Positions 11,201 to 20,214 of a stretch of DNA of 64,000 nt are shown in pieces. Each line of letters opens with the position of its first letter. Position 1 is the stretch's first letter. Source of the DNA: Candidatus Endobugula sertula (lineage in GTDB: Bacteria > Pseudomonadota > Gammaproteobacteria > Pseudomonadales > Cellvibrionaceae); the NCBI GenBank assembly GCA_001723645.1, contig MDLC01000006.1, forward strand, positions 28,702 to 92,701, given 5' to 3'. Made by a program: the position numbers and the translations under genes. Under the pieces are notes generated by a model, which saw only the letters and a program-made list of their open reading frames with translations, was not told the DNA's origin and did not search any database.

Positions 11201-12296
11201 AATAATCCATATCAGAATAGTCGTCGTTCTCAGAAGGTGGAAGATCCGTTGATTCCGTCAGTAGGGTGTCACAGACATAAGTAAACACTTCATCATAATC
11301 GTAGTCACCTTCCTTCTCATCGTGACCTTTACGGCGACGGTATGCCACCAACGCGAGTCGATCTTCAGCGCGGGTGGTGTCCATCACCGCGATCATTCTG
11401 TCAATACGGCCTACCCATGGTTCAATCAAACCTTCACGTAGGGTATTGGGAGTACTCCAACTGCCATCGTATTTGCGATGTGCAATATTGATTTTGACCA
11501 TATAACCAGTAATCTCACCCGCGTCATCTTTTTCTTCAGCGACTTCGACCCAGCTGATATAGAGCCGATTGCTCATATAGATAGGCCGCACAGTACCCTC
11601 TTCTACCGACTCCAGAGGCAGATCGATACTGCGCCACTCATCCCAAGCACTGGAATATAGTTCCAGAAGAGCCGACTGCCCCTGACTCATATCCAGAGAG
11701 CGCCAGTAATACTGGTAAGGCTGACTACGGGTGCGGGCGACAAAAAATATTTTGTCATTATTAATGTCAATACCGTTTTCATAGCCGGTAAGCACTTTCA
11801 GATTACTGACGTCTTCAAAGTTATTTAAATATCCCAGTACCGCCTCCTGCACTGACTCGTCGCTGAGCTTGCCCTGATTCAGCGCTGACTCAAGCTGGAA
11901 AAAGAATTCGGTTTTACCTAGGCGTAAACTGGGGTCGACGTAAATTTCAGGATAAATCCGCAACTGTTGATTGGCCGCCCAATAACCATAACGATTGGCA
12001 AACTCCAGCCAGTTATACTTTTCCTCGAAGGTCATGCTTAAACCGGGTTCCAGATTCAGCAGAATCCGGTTGATATATTGCTGAATACTTTTGGTGGCCG
12101 AGGCAACACCTGCCGTTTGAACTTTATAGGAAACCTGAGTATCGAGCAGCAGGAAGTCATAGAGTTCATCAATATTCTCGATTCTCTGGCGATAAGGTTC
12201 CATACCCGGATCGTTAGGCACAATCTGACCCAGATAAAAGTCGACCAGGGCATCACGTAAATCTTCTTGTAATCTCGCTTCTAATGTATCGGACAT
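8217..12296 (-). CDS. TcA C-terminal subunit (YenA2-like): neuraminidase-like, coiled-coil and TcB-binding regions
   Basis: A 1359-residue protein corresponding to the C-terminal half of TcA toxins. It begins MSDTLEARLQEDLRDALVDF, as in the YenA2/TccB class, and contains the neuraminidase-like middle region. Long helical segments at roughly 940-1010 and 1070-1115 belong to the pore-forming alpha-helical bundle, and the C-terminus shows the TcB-binding signature (GPYQDVCATLTQNFSLL, then the GTGVESDWTL end). A TcA split into two proteins is known from Yersinia entomophaga and Photorhabdus TccA/TccB. I chose ATG 12296: it follows the A1 stop codon by one base, and its Shine-Dalgarno (AAAGGAGA) lies inside the end of A1, so the pair is translationally coupled in fixed ratio. 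An upstream extension of the frame into A1 is rejected. Function: with A1 makes the pentameric shell and injection channel. Confidence 0.93.
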   Translation of the reverse strand: MSDTLEARLQEDLRDALVDFYLGQIVPNDPGMEPYRQRIENIDELYDFLLLDTQVSYKVQTAGVASATKSIQQYINRILLNLEPGLSMTFEEKYNWLEFANRYGYWAANQQLRIYPEIYVDPSLRLGKTEFFFQLESALNQGKLSDESVQEAVLGYLNNFEDVSNLKVLTGYENGIDINNDKIFFVARTRSQPYQYYWRSLDMSQGQSALLELYSSAWDEWRSIDLPLESVEEGTVRPIYMSNRLYISWVEVAEEKDDAGEITGYMVKINIAHRKYDGSWSTPNTLREGLIEPWVGRIDRMIAVMDTTRAEDRLALVAYRRRKGHDEKEGDYDYDEVFTYVCDTLLTESTDLPPSENDDYSDMDYYGAGIVWFYTRDPGNRGKDDDYIDLYQPDDIDKQYKELILYPLTTNTDWLIADAPVHGGGTVGENSISQKVKFIEGSINDLSITATSDYQHDFLKDGYDYQYILFCIWIENAGNLCYLDYVAYDASSYPSDGIKLETQCHLQPDWGNITIQSGFSFPVELAGDDPGARLTQKYSVGNKLRPLLQLKQNEQVEYLQFPEYDPKLGDDNVLDNEDVDDTIRLNTLFAKELISRANESIDKVLSWETQNITELPIHPGGKPEPIDLDGANGIYFWELFFHMPFLVSWRLNIEQRYEEANTWLYYLFDPNEEDDNPDLAAGKPRYWNSRPLLDKPEDTGASSLLEPSDPDAIAESEPIHYRKAIFNFYVRNVIDQADMEYRQLTPTSLILARLTYATASALLGPRPDIQLATTWEPILLKDAVLDTDSGVRSLEMQTEALPLLPVTHDSAITTQDNGLFLDPINMELTILWDDLEQRLYNLRHNLSIDGKELPTQLYDTPIDPRDLQSQRYQRMVATRNAGAMKLVVPHYRFQPMLSRAMTGVETLIQFGSTLLSLLERKDSLSYESFQMNQQLSLYNFTISLQQQAIDISEAELEVQELNLSAAQQRRDHYKSLYDEDVSQTEQEVIELQSCAASAIISAQASRTAAAVADLAPNVFGLATGGMNWGAPLNAIAETITIDYHSSSTKAESLSVSESYRRRRQDWEIQYKQAQSDIDSINKQIERQQRQVQADNTRLDQIQAEYEKSQILLEYFSARFTNESLYTWMISQLSSLYLQAYDSVMSVCLATESAWQYELGQFDTHFVQTGCWNDLYQGLLVGETLKLCLLQMDQAFTDKNARRLEITKTVSLKDTLSDWEAKLETLKTSGSIHFGLSETDHFVSDYTSAADRRIKSVGVSLPMLVGPYQDVCATLTQNFSLLSVSSLRTARQQVALSSGTDDSGMFTLNFDDERFLPFEGTGVESDWTLEFNNLTDERRQEMLDSLTDVILHIRYTARAT

Positions 12297-12297
12297 C

Positions 12298-15200
12298 TTA
12301 ACTGTCTCCTTTGGTTCTGGATGCAGCAATGACCGCCTCACCAACGCTTTGATAATCTTTAAATAATGAGCTGGTACTATTGAGTTTTGCTGCTTGAATA
12401 AGCGGTGTGGCCGATAAGCCAGTTTGCACAGAAAGTGCTTGCAATCGTCTGAGCCAATCAATCTGCAACAGGTTGGTGGCATGAGCGGGAGAGAACTCTG
12501 TGGTCGCATCCGCTATTTCGGTGGCACTCCAGTCCATAATATTGGCAAGTAACTGAGCGCACTCAAAGTCAAAGTCGTCGGCCTTGAGTGGGGCAACCGC
12601 CGGATTGGCATGTGCCAGATAATCCTGAATATCCTCTTCGGTATACACTGAACTGTCTAACAAGCCCCTATAGCTAGCCAGCAGATAAACCTCATCCAGT
12701 GGCAGTATCGCTTGCGCATCCGGCAAGCTTAACCAGGCAGGTTCCGCTATACGCAAAAACAACCAGTTGCGGCTGATACTGAATTGTTGCACTAGTGCTG
12801 TCCGCAGTAATAACACATAGGCCAGATCAAGTAACTCTTGTGGAATATCAACCAGCTCGATAAACGGACTATGATCAAGCAGCTGTGTAGCAAAATCAGT
12901 GACACTGCTGGCACTCCAACGCAATAGCAAGGTCACCAGCTCGCGGGCGACACCATATTCATTGGCCACTGCCGTTGCCATAATGTTTTCTTGGCCTGAC
13001 TTGGCCTGTTGGATAATCTGTTCCAGAACATCAGTTACATCAGCTGAGTCAAAACCCTGCAATTCACTGCTATTTTCTTCGAAAATCTTATCGACAATCG
13101 TCTCCAGCTCACTTCTCAAATACGCTTCTTCAGTCACCCCCCAATCCAGAGGGAACGTCTGCACGAGGCCATTATCGGCAACCAGACTTGCCAATACTGC
13201 TTTCCAATCGACAATTTGTGGTAATTCAGGACGTTCAAAACTGGCTTCTGTAAGCAATGATCCCGCTTGTAGCTGATTAACGATACCATTAAAAAATGTC
13301 ACCATACCTGCGGTAGTTACAATCGCAGTTTCACCATTAAGCAACACATTCAATTGACTTGCCGTCATATCTACTTGGCCCAACCAGCTGATCAGTTCTT
13401 CCAGTAAGATAATGGCGTCCAGACTATCAATAGCAGTGTCGTCAATCACCGGATCAAGCAATAATGACAAAATGTCCGTATTTGTCTGTTTGCGTAATAC
13501 TGGCATTAATAACAAGCTTTCTTCCGGCGTTAAATGGAATAATTGTGGGATGTTAACTAAGCGGTACAGCATTGACATAACTACCAACGAACGGTTGAGG
13601 GTATCTTCCGGTAAATTCAACGCATGTTGAACCAGGGGGGCCAATGCTAAGAAGGTCTCGGTGGAAATCGCCAGCCCGGAACAGATTTGCTTCACCGTTT
13701 TGGCATCTGTCGCATCATCAACATCGTGTGTAGCCCGATAGTTGAACGTCATATTGTCCATGACAAAGGGGGTATCAAATAATGGTGGCTCGTTAAAGAT
13801 AGCATCAAAAAACGGTACTTCGGTACTACTGGCATAGGGACTGATTTGCTCAATAAATGCAGCAAAGACTTCTGGTTCCAGAGTATATTTATGATTCAGA
13901 TAATGATACAAACCCAGTGTACGCAAGGTATTGCGGTTGATAACCAAGTTGGGATTACCATCGGTTTCTACCTGCATAGCGGCGGTCAACAGTAAATCGA
14001 GTTTGGCATGGAGCAGACCGATCCAGCGCTGCAATCGCAAAAACCGATTAAGTCGATCGTAGCGGTATTCAGAGGTCGCTGCCATGTCTCTGCCGGTATC
14101 AGTGCGCACAATACTTAAGGGATCAAGCTGCGCAGCATTAATATAGCGGGCACCATAATGATAGGTGTCAGGAAATACCTTATCGCTTTCTCCATTGACA
14201 AACACCGCATTACTGAACTGCACATTGGGCGACACTATTGGCCGATAGTCGCCCTGACACAACATTTGTTCTACCTCAGCAATAGAGCCACTCACCTGCT
14301 GACCAAAGAACATAATTTGTTTGAGTTCCGGCACCTGCTCTAAGCTAATACCGTAATTGTTGAGAAAGAATGCCTCTGCCTCCGGTAACAGCAAGGCCTG
14401 ATCATAACCCTCCGACGCAAGCGCAAAATAAAAGCTTAAGGTGAGAAAACCGTGATCATCACCTTCTTTCTGTGCATGTAGCGCTAAGTGACCAAAATAA
14501 GGACCATTGGCCAAGGTCGTATCGCTGATATCAGGATTGTCCTCCGGTACATAAGTGAGCTGCAACTGACGGCTATAGGGTGACTCATTATCAAAAGGCT
14601 GCATCCGCATTTTGGCACGTCGATAGGTCACCACATTGGTGGCACGCAAATTCAGAATAACCGGATTATTCCCCTCACCATCTCGGCATTCTACTGTCAC
14701 CATTTCATAGGCTGTGGCTGCGCTGGATAAATTCGGGTCGTTAGTATGTGTTAATGTCTCAGGGCCGGTTACCACACTACTCTGTTGATCCTCCGATGCC
14801 ACAACATAGGCGTGATATGTCAGATCATCATCCGGTTGGGTTTCCGTGGTACTGGCGCTACGATACGGGGCGACTTTAAGTCGATCAAGTGTGAGTTGAG
14901 TTTGTGCAAACACACTGTCTTCGGTCAGCAGTTGCATTTTTTGCGGACTTAGCAGGGTAGCCGCTAGCAATATTTCGTCACGCTGTACCTTGCTGATATT
15001 CCAGGGTAGTTGATGGTCCAGAGCCTGAATCACCCTGCTGAGGCTGGCGTCTTGTTCTGCCAGCCCCAGATTGATTTGGTTAACCGGCAGATTGTAAGGC
15101 AGCGCAAAAGGGTAACGGGTTTCTCCCAGCACTTTGTGTACAGGTTCACCAGCGTTAACAAACGTATCAATATAACGCCGTGCACTAAGAGTAAGCACAC

Positions 15201-15861
15201 CATTGACCACGCCAAGTTCCGGAATTTCCTGATAGGTGGTGTCACTATTGAGGAGCAATTCCGCAATATCAGGACGACGTTTATCCAACGTTACCGCTGT
15301 TGCCGAGGAATCCACATCCAGTTGTTGCACAAACTTGTACAGTTCAACCAGATAACTCACCGGCGAATCAATCGCCTCCACTTCTCCAGACCGGCAAAAA
15401 TCAAACCAGGGTTCGGGAAACAGATCACTGTAAGCAGGGAGTTCACCCTCATTCACTTCGGCGGGCACCGTCGTTGAAACATGTGCGCGTTTTGCTGCAC
15501 GGGTATGATTGACCCGACGCAGACGTTGCCGACGCTGACGTTGAGCCAACTGATTGGCAAAGCTGACAGCATTGTCATAAATATCTGCCGCTTTACCGGC
15601 AAAGCTAATATCGTGACGACGGATAAAACGTTGTCGGGAAACCGCAACAATATCAAATACTGAGCGATAACCCAGACCGGTTAAACGTTCCATTATGCCG
15701 GCTCTGACAGTTGCTACTGTGGCTGATCTGGTTAACGGTGGTGCCGAAGCAACTGCTCTGGTCATTTTGCTGCGGTCAGTTAATACGGTAGCAGCGAGCA
15801 ATGATGATATCTCGGGAATAGCCTGGTTGTGTATGGTCTGTGTCTTATAATCAAGACTCAT
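12298..15861 (-). CDS. TcA N-terminal subunit (YenA1-like), VRP1 domain
   Basis: A 1187-residue protein matching the N-terminal half of TcA. After an N-terminal segment with LTGLGYRSVFDIV it carries the VRP1-type region (SPVSYLVELYKFVQQLD, near residue 180, then KRRPDIAELLL) found in Salmonella virulence plasmid and Tc A proteins. An alpha-helical shell with receptor-binding insertions follows. Length is close to YenA1 (about 1160). The start is the ATG at 15861, which has a textbook AAGGAGGT six bases upstream; an earlier in-frame ATG contains that Shine-Dalgarno and is not favoured. The stop is one base before A2. A 217-base gap separates it from the chi1 gene upstream, so it may have its own promoter or mRNA processing site. 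Intact throughout. Confidence 0.92.
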   Translation of the reverse strand: MSLDYKTQTIHNQAIPEISSLLAATVLTDRSKMTRAVASAPPLTRSATVATVRAGIMERLTGLGYRSVFDIVAVSRQRFIRRHDISFAGKAADIYDNAVSFANQLAQRQRRQRLRRVNHTRAAKRAHVSTTVPAEVNEGELPAYSDLFPEPWFDFCRSGEVEAIDSPVSYLVELYKFVQQLDVDSSATAVTLDKRRPDIAELLLNSDTTYQEIPELGVVNGVLTLSARRYIDTFVNAGEPVHKVLGETRYPFALPYNLPVNQINLGLAEQDASLSRVIQALDHQLPWNISKVQRDEILLAATLLSPQKMQLLTEDSVFAQTQLTLDRLKVAPYRSASTTETQPDDDLTYHAYVVASEDQQSSVVTGPETLTHTNDPNLSSAATAYEMVTVECRDGEGNNPVILNLRATNVVTYRRAKMRMQPFDNESPYSRQLQLTYVPEDNPDISDTTLANGPYFGHLALHAQKEGDDHGFLTLSFYFALASEGYDQALLLPEAEAFFLNNYGISLEQVPELKQIMFFGQQVSGSIAEVEQMLCQGDYRPIVSPNVQFSNAVFVNGESDKVFPDTYHYGARYINAAQLDPLSIVRTDTGRDMAATSEYRYDRLNRFLRLQRWIGLLHAKLDLLLTAAMQVETDGNPNLVINRNTLRTLGLYHYLNHKYTLEPEVFAAFIEQISPYASSTEVPFFDAIFNEPPLFDTPFVMDNMTFNYRATHDVDDATDAKTVKQICSGLAISTETFLALAPLVQHALNLPEDTLNRSLVVMSMLYRLVNIPQLFHLTPEESLLLMPVLRKQTNTDILSLLLDPVIDDTAIDSLDAIILLEELISWLGQVDMTASQLNVLLNGETAIVTTAGMVTFFNGIVNQLQAGSLLTEASFERPELPQIVDWKAVLASLVADNGLVQTFPLDWGVTEEAYLRSELETIVDKIFEENSSELQGFDSADVTDVLEQIIQQAKSGQENIMATAVANEYGVARELVTLLLRWSASSVTDFATQLLDHSPFIELVDIPQELLDLAYVLLLRTALVQQFSISRNWLFLRIAEPAWLSLPDAQAILPLDEVYLLASYRGLLDSSVYTEEDIQDYLAHANPAVAPLKADDFDFECAQLLANIMDWSATEIADATTEFSPAHATNLLQIDWLRRLQALSVQTGLSATPLIQAAKLNSTSSLFKDYQSVGEAVIAASRTKGDS

Positions 15862-16012
15862 TATAACCTCCTTCATTCATTATTGAGTTCAGGTGCACAT
15901 CTACTTTTTGTCGCCGCGATCACCGCGTTGCTGGTTGTTAGAGGTACACATTAATTGCGTTACAACCGGAGCATAACCACTATAAAACGAGTTAGGTTGG
16001 TCGTTACCACAG

Positions 16013-16040
16013 CACTACTATGCATAAGTAATCAGTAGTG
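16013..16040. repeat. Short inverted repeat between chi1 and A1
   Basis: CACTACT at 16013-16019 pairs with AGTAGTG at 16034-16040 around a 14-base loop, just after the chi1 stop on the minus strand. It may be a weak transcript terminator or an mRNA stability hairpin in the chi1-A1 intergenic region (15862-16078). There is no clear run of T after it, so readthrough into A1 is expected. I see no other structure in this gap. Confidence 0.3.
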
Positions 16041-16078
16041 GTTCTACTCCAGAACGGTGCCGGAATGCATTAAGGTAT

Positions 16079-17791
16079 CTATGACTGGCACTCGTTACAT
16101 GGTCCCTCTCTGGGTTGGTCTTCTGGCGGCAGTTCAGGGACGTGACCATCACCACCTTCGTTAGCGCCTTCAAAGTAAAATCGCTGCATATCAATCCCAC
16201 CTTCAGCCGCAATCCTGCCGAGCCCTTCACAAGCAGCGTTGGTCAGCAGGCCGTTATCCTGATCACCCGACCAAATAAACAGGCCACCTAAACCTTTTTG
16301 CTTAACATACCGTGCTTTTTCCCTTACCGAACGCGGTGTGTCGATTGACATAAATACGCGACTTTTTTCGTTATAAAGGAAATCGGCATTGCAGACGTTA
16401 TCGGTGTATAGCTTAAAATCATTGAATGCCGGGTTATCCTTATCTTCCAGATTAAGATAGTTATAAATAATATCCGGCCACTCAGTGACACTGGCTTCAA
16501 AACTGCCAACAGTGGGTTGATCGTTTGATGCCTTGTAAGTACCGACTAATGGCGAAACTTGGTGCAAATCAGTGACACGCGAACTGCGGCTATAACCCGC
16601 ATAGCCGATAAAGATTTTTTTGGGGTTATCAACCTGACCACCGTCCTTACTAAGCAGATAATCCACCGCCTCTTCGATAGAATATCTGGAATAACGATCA
16701 TTTGATTCGCGATGCAGATTGGTGTGATGGCTTAAATTGCCGCCATCGTTCAGATTTAAGGTAAATAAGTCATAAGACATCAGATTAATGCCATCCACCC
16801 CAGCTGTAATCAGGGCGGGAATATTGGCTGCCTTGATTTTGGCGATATCCGCCGAAATAGCGATACTGATGCCCACATGAGAATACCTATCTTTAATCTC
16901 TTTTATTAACGAGGCAAAGTTTTTACCATCCTTAGAATCATAGGGGTTACCAGCTCCCTCCGAACCGGGATACTCCCAGTCAAGATCAAGATGGGTAAAC
17001 ATGGGGAAAGCGGTTAAAATACGAGACAGGCTTTCAATAAATATGTGACGTTTCTCAGGATCTGCACACAGTGCAGAAAAAGGACAGCTCAAACTCCAGC
17101 CACCGATACTTAAGGCAATCGTCTTACCACTCGCTTGCAGCTTGGCCAGTCCACCGAGTACACCTTGCGCGTTTTCCTGATTAAAACTCCCCTCTACGTC
17201 ATCAGATTTCCAACCATTAAAACCACAATTCAGATAAGACAGGACATCCCCCCACCCATCAAGAAATGTGACTTTATTCTCGTGGTTTGGAACGTCGCCC
17301 GAAGAGTCGGCAATACCAAAATCTGCAGCGGCTTTATCAACCGTTGCCTTCATCTCCTTCGTAGTCTGATTACCAATAATCCCGGCAAAGCCAATCACCA
17401 CCTTGTCAAAAGGTGAGTCTTCCAGGCGCATGATATCGCCACTGCGCCCTCCGGTAGCATAACCCCCCGGCTCAGTAGGCCCATCACCATGACGATCATC
17501 ATATTGAGCCCAGTCGGTGAAATAACAGAAGACGCTATAGTCATCGGCAGCAGAACCTGAATAGTCGTTATAGACATATTTCATCACCCTGGCCGGAGTG
17601 TAGGTTAGATTTTCCGGTTTGTTGGTTGCTTGATCCTCTGCAGGCTTAAATGCATTGGCCTGGTAAGTTTGTTCAGCCGCGCCCACCGCCCAATAGTTAC
17701 CAGCACACAGGGTTCCTGGGTCACCATCATTTACGAGGTCACTTTCTCTCGCTCCACCCGTATTAATAGATGCAGATTTACTTTTATCCAT
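16079..17791 (-). CDS. GH18 chitinase, first gene of Tc locus (chi1-like)
   Basis: A 570-residue GH18 chitinase, close in length to Yen-Tc Chi1 (about 540). The TIM barrel runs from about residue 85 (FCYFTDWAQYD) and has the ALSIGGWSLSCPFS substrate strand (about 227-240). The active site is LDLDWEYPGSEG, with the acid Glu at 273; the first Asp of DxxDxDxE is Thr here. MSYDLF and IDTPRSVREKARY, near the C-terminus, are shared with the tandem chitinase downstream, showing common origin. There is no carbohydrate-binding module and no signal peptide. It starts with ATG with GGAG nine bases upstream. As the first gene of the locus it probably defines the operon promoter in the AT-rich 17792-18253 region. 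Likely a structural and enzymatic decoration of the TcA shell. Confidence 0.92.
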   Translation of the reverse strand: MDKSKSASINTGGARESDLVNDGDPGTLCAGNYWAVGAAEQTYQANAFKPAEDQATNKPENLTYTPARVMKYVYNDYSGSAADDYSVFCYFTDWAQYDDRHGDGPTEPGGYATGGRSGDIMRLEDSPFDKVVIGFAGIIGNQTTKEMKATVDKAAADFGIADSSGDVPNHENKVTFLDGWGDVLSYLNCGFNGWKSDDVEGSFNQENAQGVLGGLAKLQASGKTIALSIGGWSLSCPFSALCADPEKRHIFIESLSRILTAFPMFTHLDLDWEYPGSEGAGNPYDSKDGKNFASLIKEIKDRYSHVGISIAISADIAKIKAANIPALITAGVDGINLMSYDLFTLNLNDGGNLSHHTNLHRESNDRYSRYSIEEAVDYLLSKDGGQVDNPKKIFIGYAGYSRSSRVTDLHQVSPLVGTYKASNDQPTVGSFEASVTEWPDIIYNYLNLEDKDNPAFNDFKLYTDNVCNADFLYNEKSRVFMSIDTPRSVREKARYVKQKGLGGLFIWSGDQDNGLLTNAACEGLGRIAAEGGIDMQRFYFEGANEGGDGHVPELPPEDQPREGPCNECQS

Positions 17792-18253
17792 ATTAGTTCA
17801 CTCCACTGATTTTGTATGAAAAATATTTTTAAGAAGCCTCTGATTTATTTAGTTAAAGATAAATTTTTTCAGCAAAACAATACGATCCAATGTACAAAGT
17901 ACAAGCAGATGCTGTTATCGCTAAAAACTATAGCCAGTAAAAAATTTATGGCCTAATCAGAGGTTGTTCAATTAAAGCATGCTTAATAAAGCGATTGCTA
18001 ATCATCGAAATATCGCCGCCTTATTTACCAAACACGATTCCTGAAAAATAAAATAACATATTCAATATCAAAAAAAATGAACCAATCAACACTTAAAATA
18101 ATTTTCATTTATTTCAACATAATACAAAAAATGTAAATTGGTTATTCACATAGAGACAGAAATTCTCTGCTCGTCTACCAAGAATGGAATGAAGCTAATA
18201 TATTTCAGTCGTTACAATGTTTATTAACGGATAAACTTTATTTACTGTTCACG
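17792..18253. promoter_or_regulatory. AT-rich upstream region of the Tc locus with a split inverted repeat
   Basis: This 460-base gap contains no open reading frame of note and is strongly AT-rich, in contrast to the Tc genes. CCTCTGATT at 17837-17845 is repeated inverted as AATCAGAGG at 17955-17963, about 110 bases apart. The pair could be mobile element ends or the arms of a regulatory structure. The Tc promoter is expected here, since chi1 starts at 17791 on the minus strand, but no single -35/-10 pair stands out. Confidence 0.4.
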
Positions 18254-19275
18254 CTATCGATTAAAAGCATAAAATACATACCCGTAGCGAATGAAATTTA
18301 GTAGTTGAGGTTCTGGGGATATTTCCCCATGATGTAACACTTCCAGCTGTAGCAAAAATATCATAGGGGCTGCAGAGGCATGTACTATGTTAGCTTTATC
18401 ACTATTCTGCTCAAAGTATTGATGATACGCTTCACCACGATTGAGAGCGCGCTGCACATACTGCCTCAAGTTGGCATCGTTGATATAATCCAATAGATAT
18501 TGCGCTGTAATCAAGTGATTATATTCGGCAAGTGCTTGCAAAAGTGGGTGCCGTTCGTCATAACTTGATAATTTTTTCATAAGCATGACTTGCGTCATGT
18601 TTCTTTCTCGTAACGTTACTGCAATGCGTTGAATATCATCCCAACGCTTGATAATAATATTCGTATTGATGGTTTTTTAGTGATCGCTGAAGTGACTCAT
18701 CGGCTTGGCTTTTAATATCAAACATAAGTTCAACCATATCACCAAAACTGGCGTAACGGGGTGCAAATGTGTCACTAAATAAATCCAGCAAAGAAAAATT
18801 GACGTGATTGACACCGTGGGTATTTGTAGATAAAACATCGGGTTTTATATCGGATGTATTATTCTGTAATAAATTAAAAATGTAGTGCGACTCGTGTTCA
18901 TTTGACCCGATAACACGCGAGTTCCAATGCTGCATGGTCAGCCACTGACGTCATGGAGAATACGCTTTTGTTCTTACCAAAATATTTTGAAGAATAGCGT
19001 GTTCTAAACGTTTCTAACCAACTTTCAAATTTTTGACCATCAGCGCTTGCATGAATAAGGTCTGCCTGAGTATTGTAGTATTTAAAGATATCCAATTTGG
19101 CCAACGCATTGTTAATAACATCATTAGCTTCGCGTAGAGTTTCCAGGCGTAAATAGTTGGCTTGCAAGGTTTTGAGATCATCGTAATTTCGATCAGAGAT
19201 ATTGGCAATCCCATAGAGACCACATTTGGTTCCATTGCCAATAATAGCGGCGATTAAATGGTGAGAGAGGATAAA
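18254..19275 (-). pseudogene. Decayed Tn3-family transposase (tnpA) fragment
   Basis: Pieced together over several frames, the minus strand reads the C-terminal half of a Tn3-family TnpA. The segments are HHLIAAIIGNGT and GLYGIANISDRNYDDL, then QANYLRLETLREAND, HASADGQKFESW and FRTRYSSKYFG, then NSRVIGSNEHESHYIFNLL, DVLSTNTHGVNHVNF and LFSDTFAPRYASFG, and finally HPLLQALAEYNHLI and VQRALNRGEAYHQ. At least two frameshifts separate them and the true C-terminus is lost, so it is not functional. No terminal inverted repeats were recognised. Its place directly beside the Tc locus suggests the region was once part of, or a target for, a transposon. Confidence 0.85.
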
Positions 19276-19412
19276 TAAAAACGATTGTTGGATTTCCCCC
19301 CATATCTAAACAAACGAGAACCCCGCAAAGTGTGAGTCAGCACAGTTGATGCTTTTCATACACATTGTCATGGGCTGGGAGCAGGAAATCAGGTCATTCT
19401 CTTATTATCCCT

Positions 19413-20093
19413 CTACAAGGGTACAAACACCGCTTGCGCTACACTATGGGCGACACTATTAACTGTACGCCGATTCTGATCGGCCGCAATCAAAGCCATC
19501 ATATCCTGCATCGATATGAGTTTAGCGACTAGACGTTCAAAACTGAGATTAATTTCTGGGCCGTTAAGTTCTGTCGATAATAGTAGTAGCTCCCCTCGGG
19601 TGTCTGTCTCGGTTCTCAGTCGCCAAGAGAAGATTTCAATATTACGAGCTGAGTTATAGAGTTTTTGTTCATCCAGCTTGTCAAATAGAAAAAATTCTGT
19701 ATGGTAACCATAGCTCTTATGTATCATGCTGAGCAAACCACCAACCAGAGTAAAGACTCTATCTCCTTCGTAGTACTCATTAAAGGCATGGTTTAATAAC
19801 TCAACACCCTCACGACCATCAATCAATAAAGGTGCCCCGTTTGCTAGGGAGGCTTTTAGTCTGTTAACTTGGGCATCAATAGTAGGTTCAAGCTGTTTTT
19901 GAAGCTCTCTGGGGTTACGCTGATATAGCTTAACCATCATGTCATAGAGCCCCTCCTCTACTGCTTTTCGATGGGAATCAGCCACAAAATCAATGTCAGC
20001 CTTACCTAACTGCTTAACATTAAAGGGAGAGCCACAACCGACCATTAAAAGGGATAATAACAAGAATAGTGAAAATAGCGCTTTTTTCTTCAT
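19413..20093 (-). CDS. Predicted lipoprotein of unknown function, upstream of and divergent from mfd
   Basis: A 226-residue protein (from the ATG at 20093; a TTG five codons upstream is less likely). It has a lipoprotein signal peptide: MKKKALFSLFLLLSLLMVGC with the lipobox LMVGC, so it should be acylated and held in a membrane. The rest is mostly helical and without motifs I recognise; it contains a GGLLSMIHKSYGYH segment and ends in a weakly hydrophobic VAHSVAQAVFVPL. It is transcribed divergently from mfd across a 120-base gap. I cannot assign a function. Confidence 0.8.
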   Translation of the reverse strand: MKKKALFSLFLLLSLLMVGCGSPFNVKQLGKADIDFVADSHRKAVEEGLYDMMVKLYQRNPRELQKQLEPTIDAQVNRLKASLANGAPLLIDGREGVELLNHAFNEYYEGDRVFTLVGGLLSMIHKSYGYHTEFFLFDKLDEQKLYNSARNIEIFSWRLRTETDTRGELLLLSTELNGPEINLSFERLVAKLISMQDMMALIAADQNRRTVNSVAHSVAQAVFVPL

Positions 20094-20214
20094 AAATTGT
20101 ACAAACAACCAACACTCTATTAATTTTATCGCAAATTTTTATTATTACCGCAGACTATCATGATCGGCTTCGTTACAATAGCGCGCCTTGTCATTTTCTT
20201 ATATTTTTATTTTT

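Noticed and set aside
8217..12509. A longer A2 protein starting upstream at 12509
   Set aside because: The extra 71 codons lie inside A1 in another frame. The ATG at 12296 has a good Shine-Dalgarno and gives the family N-terminus.
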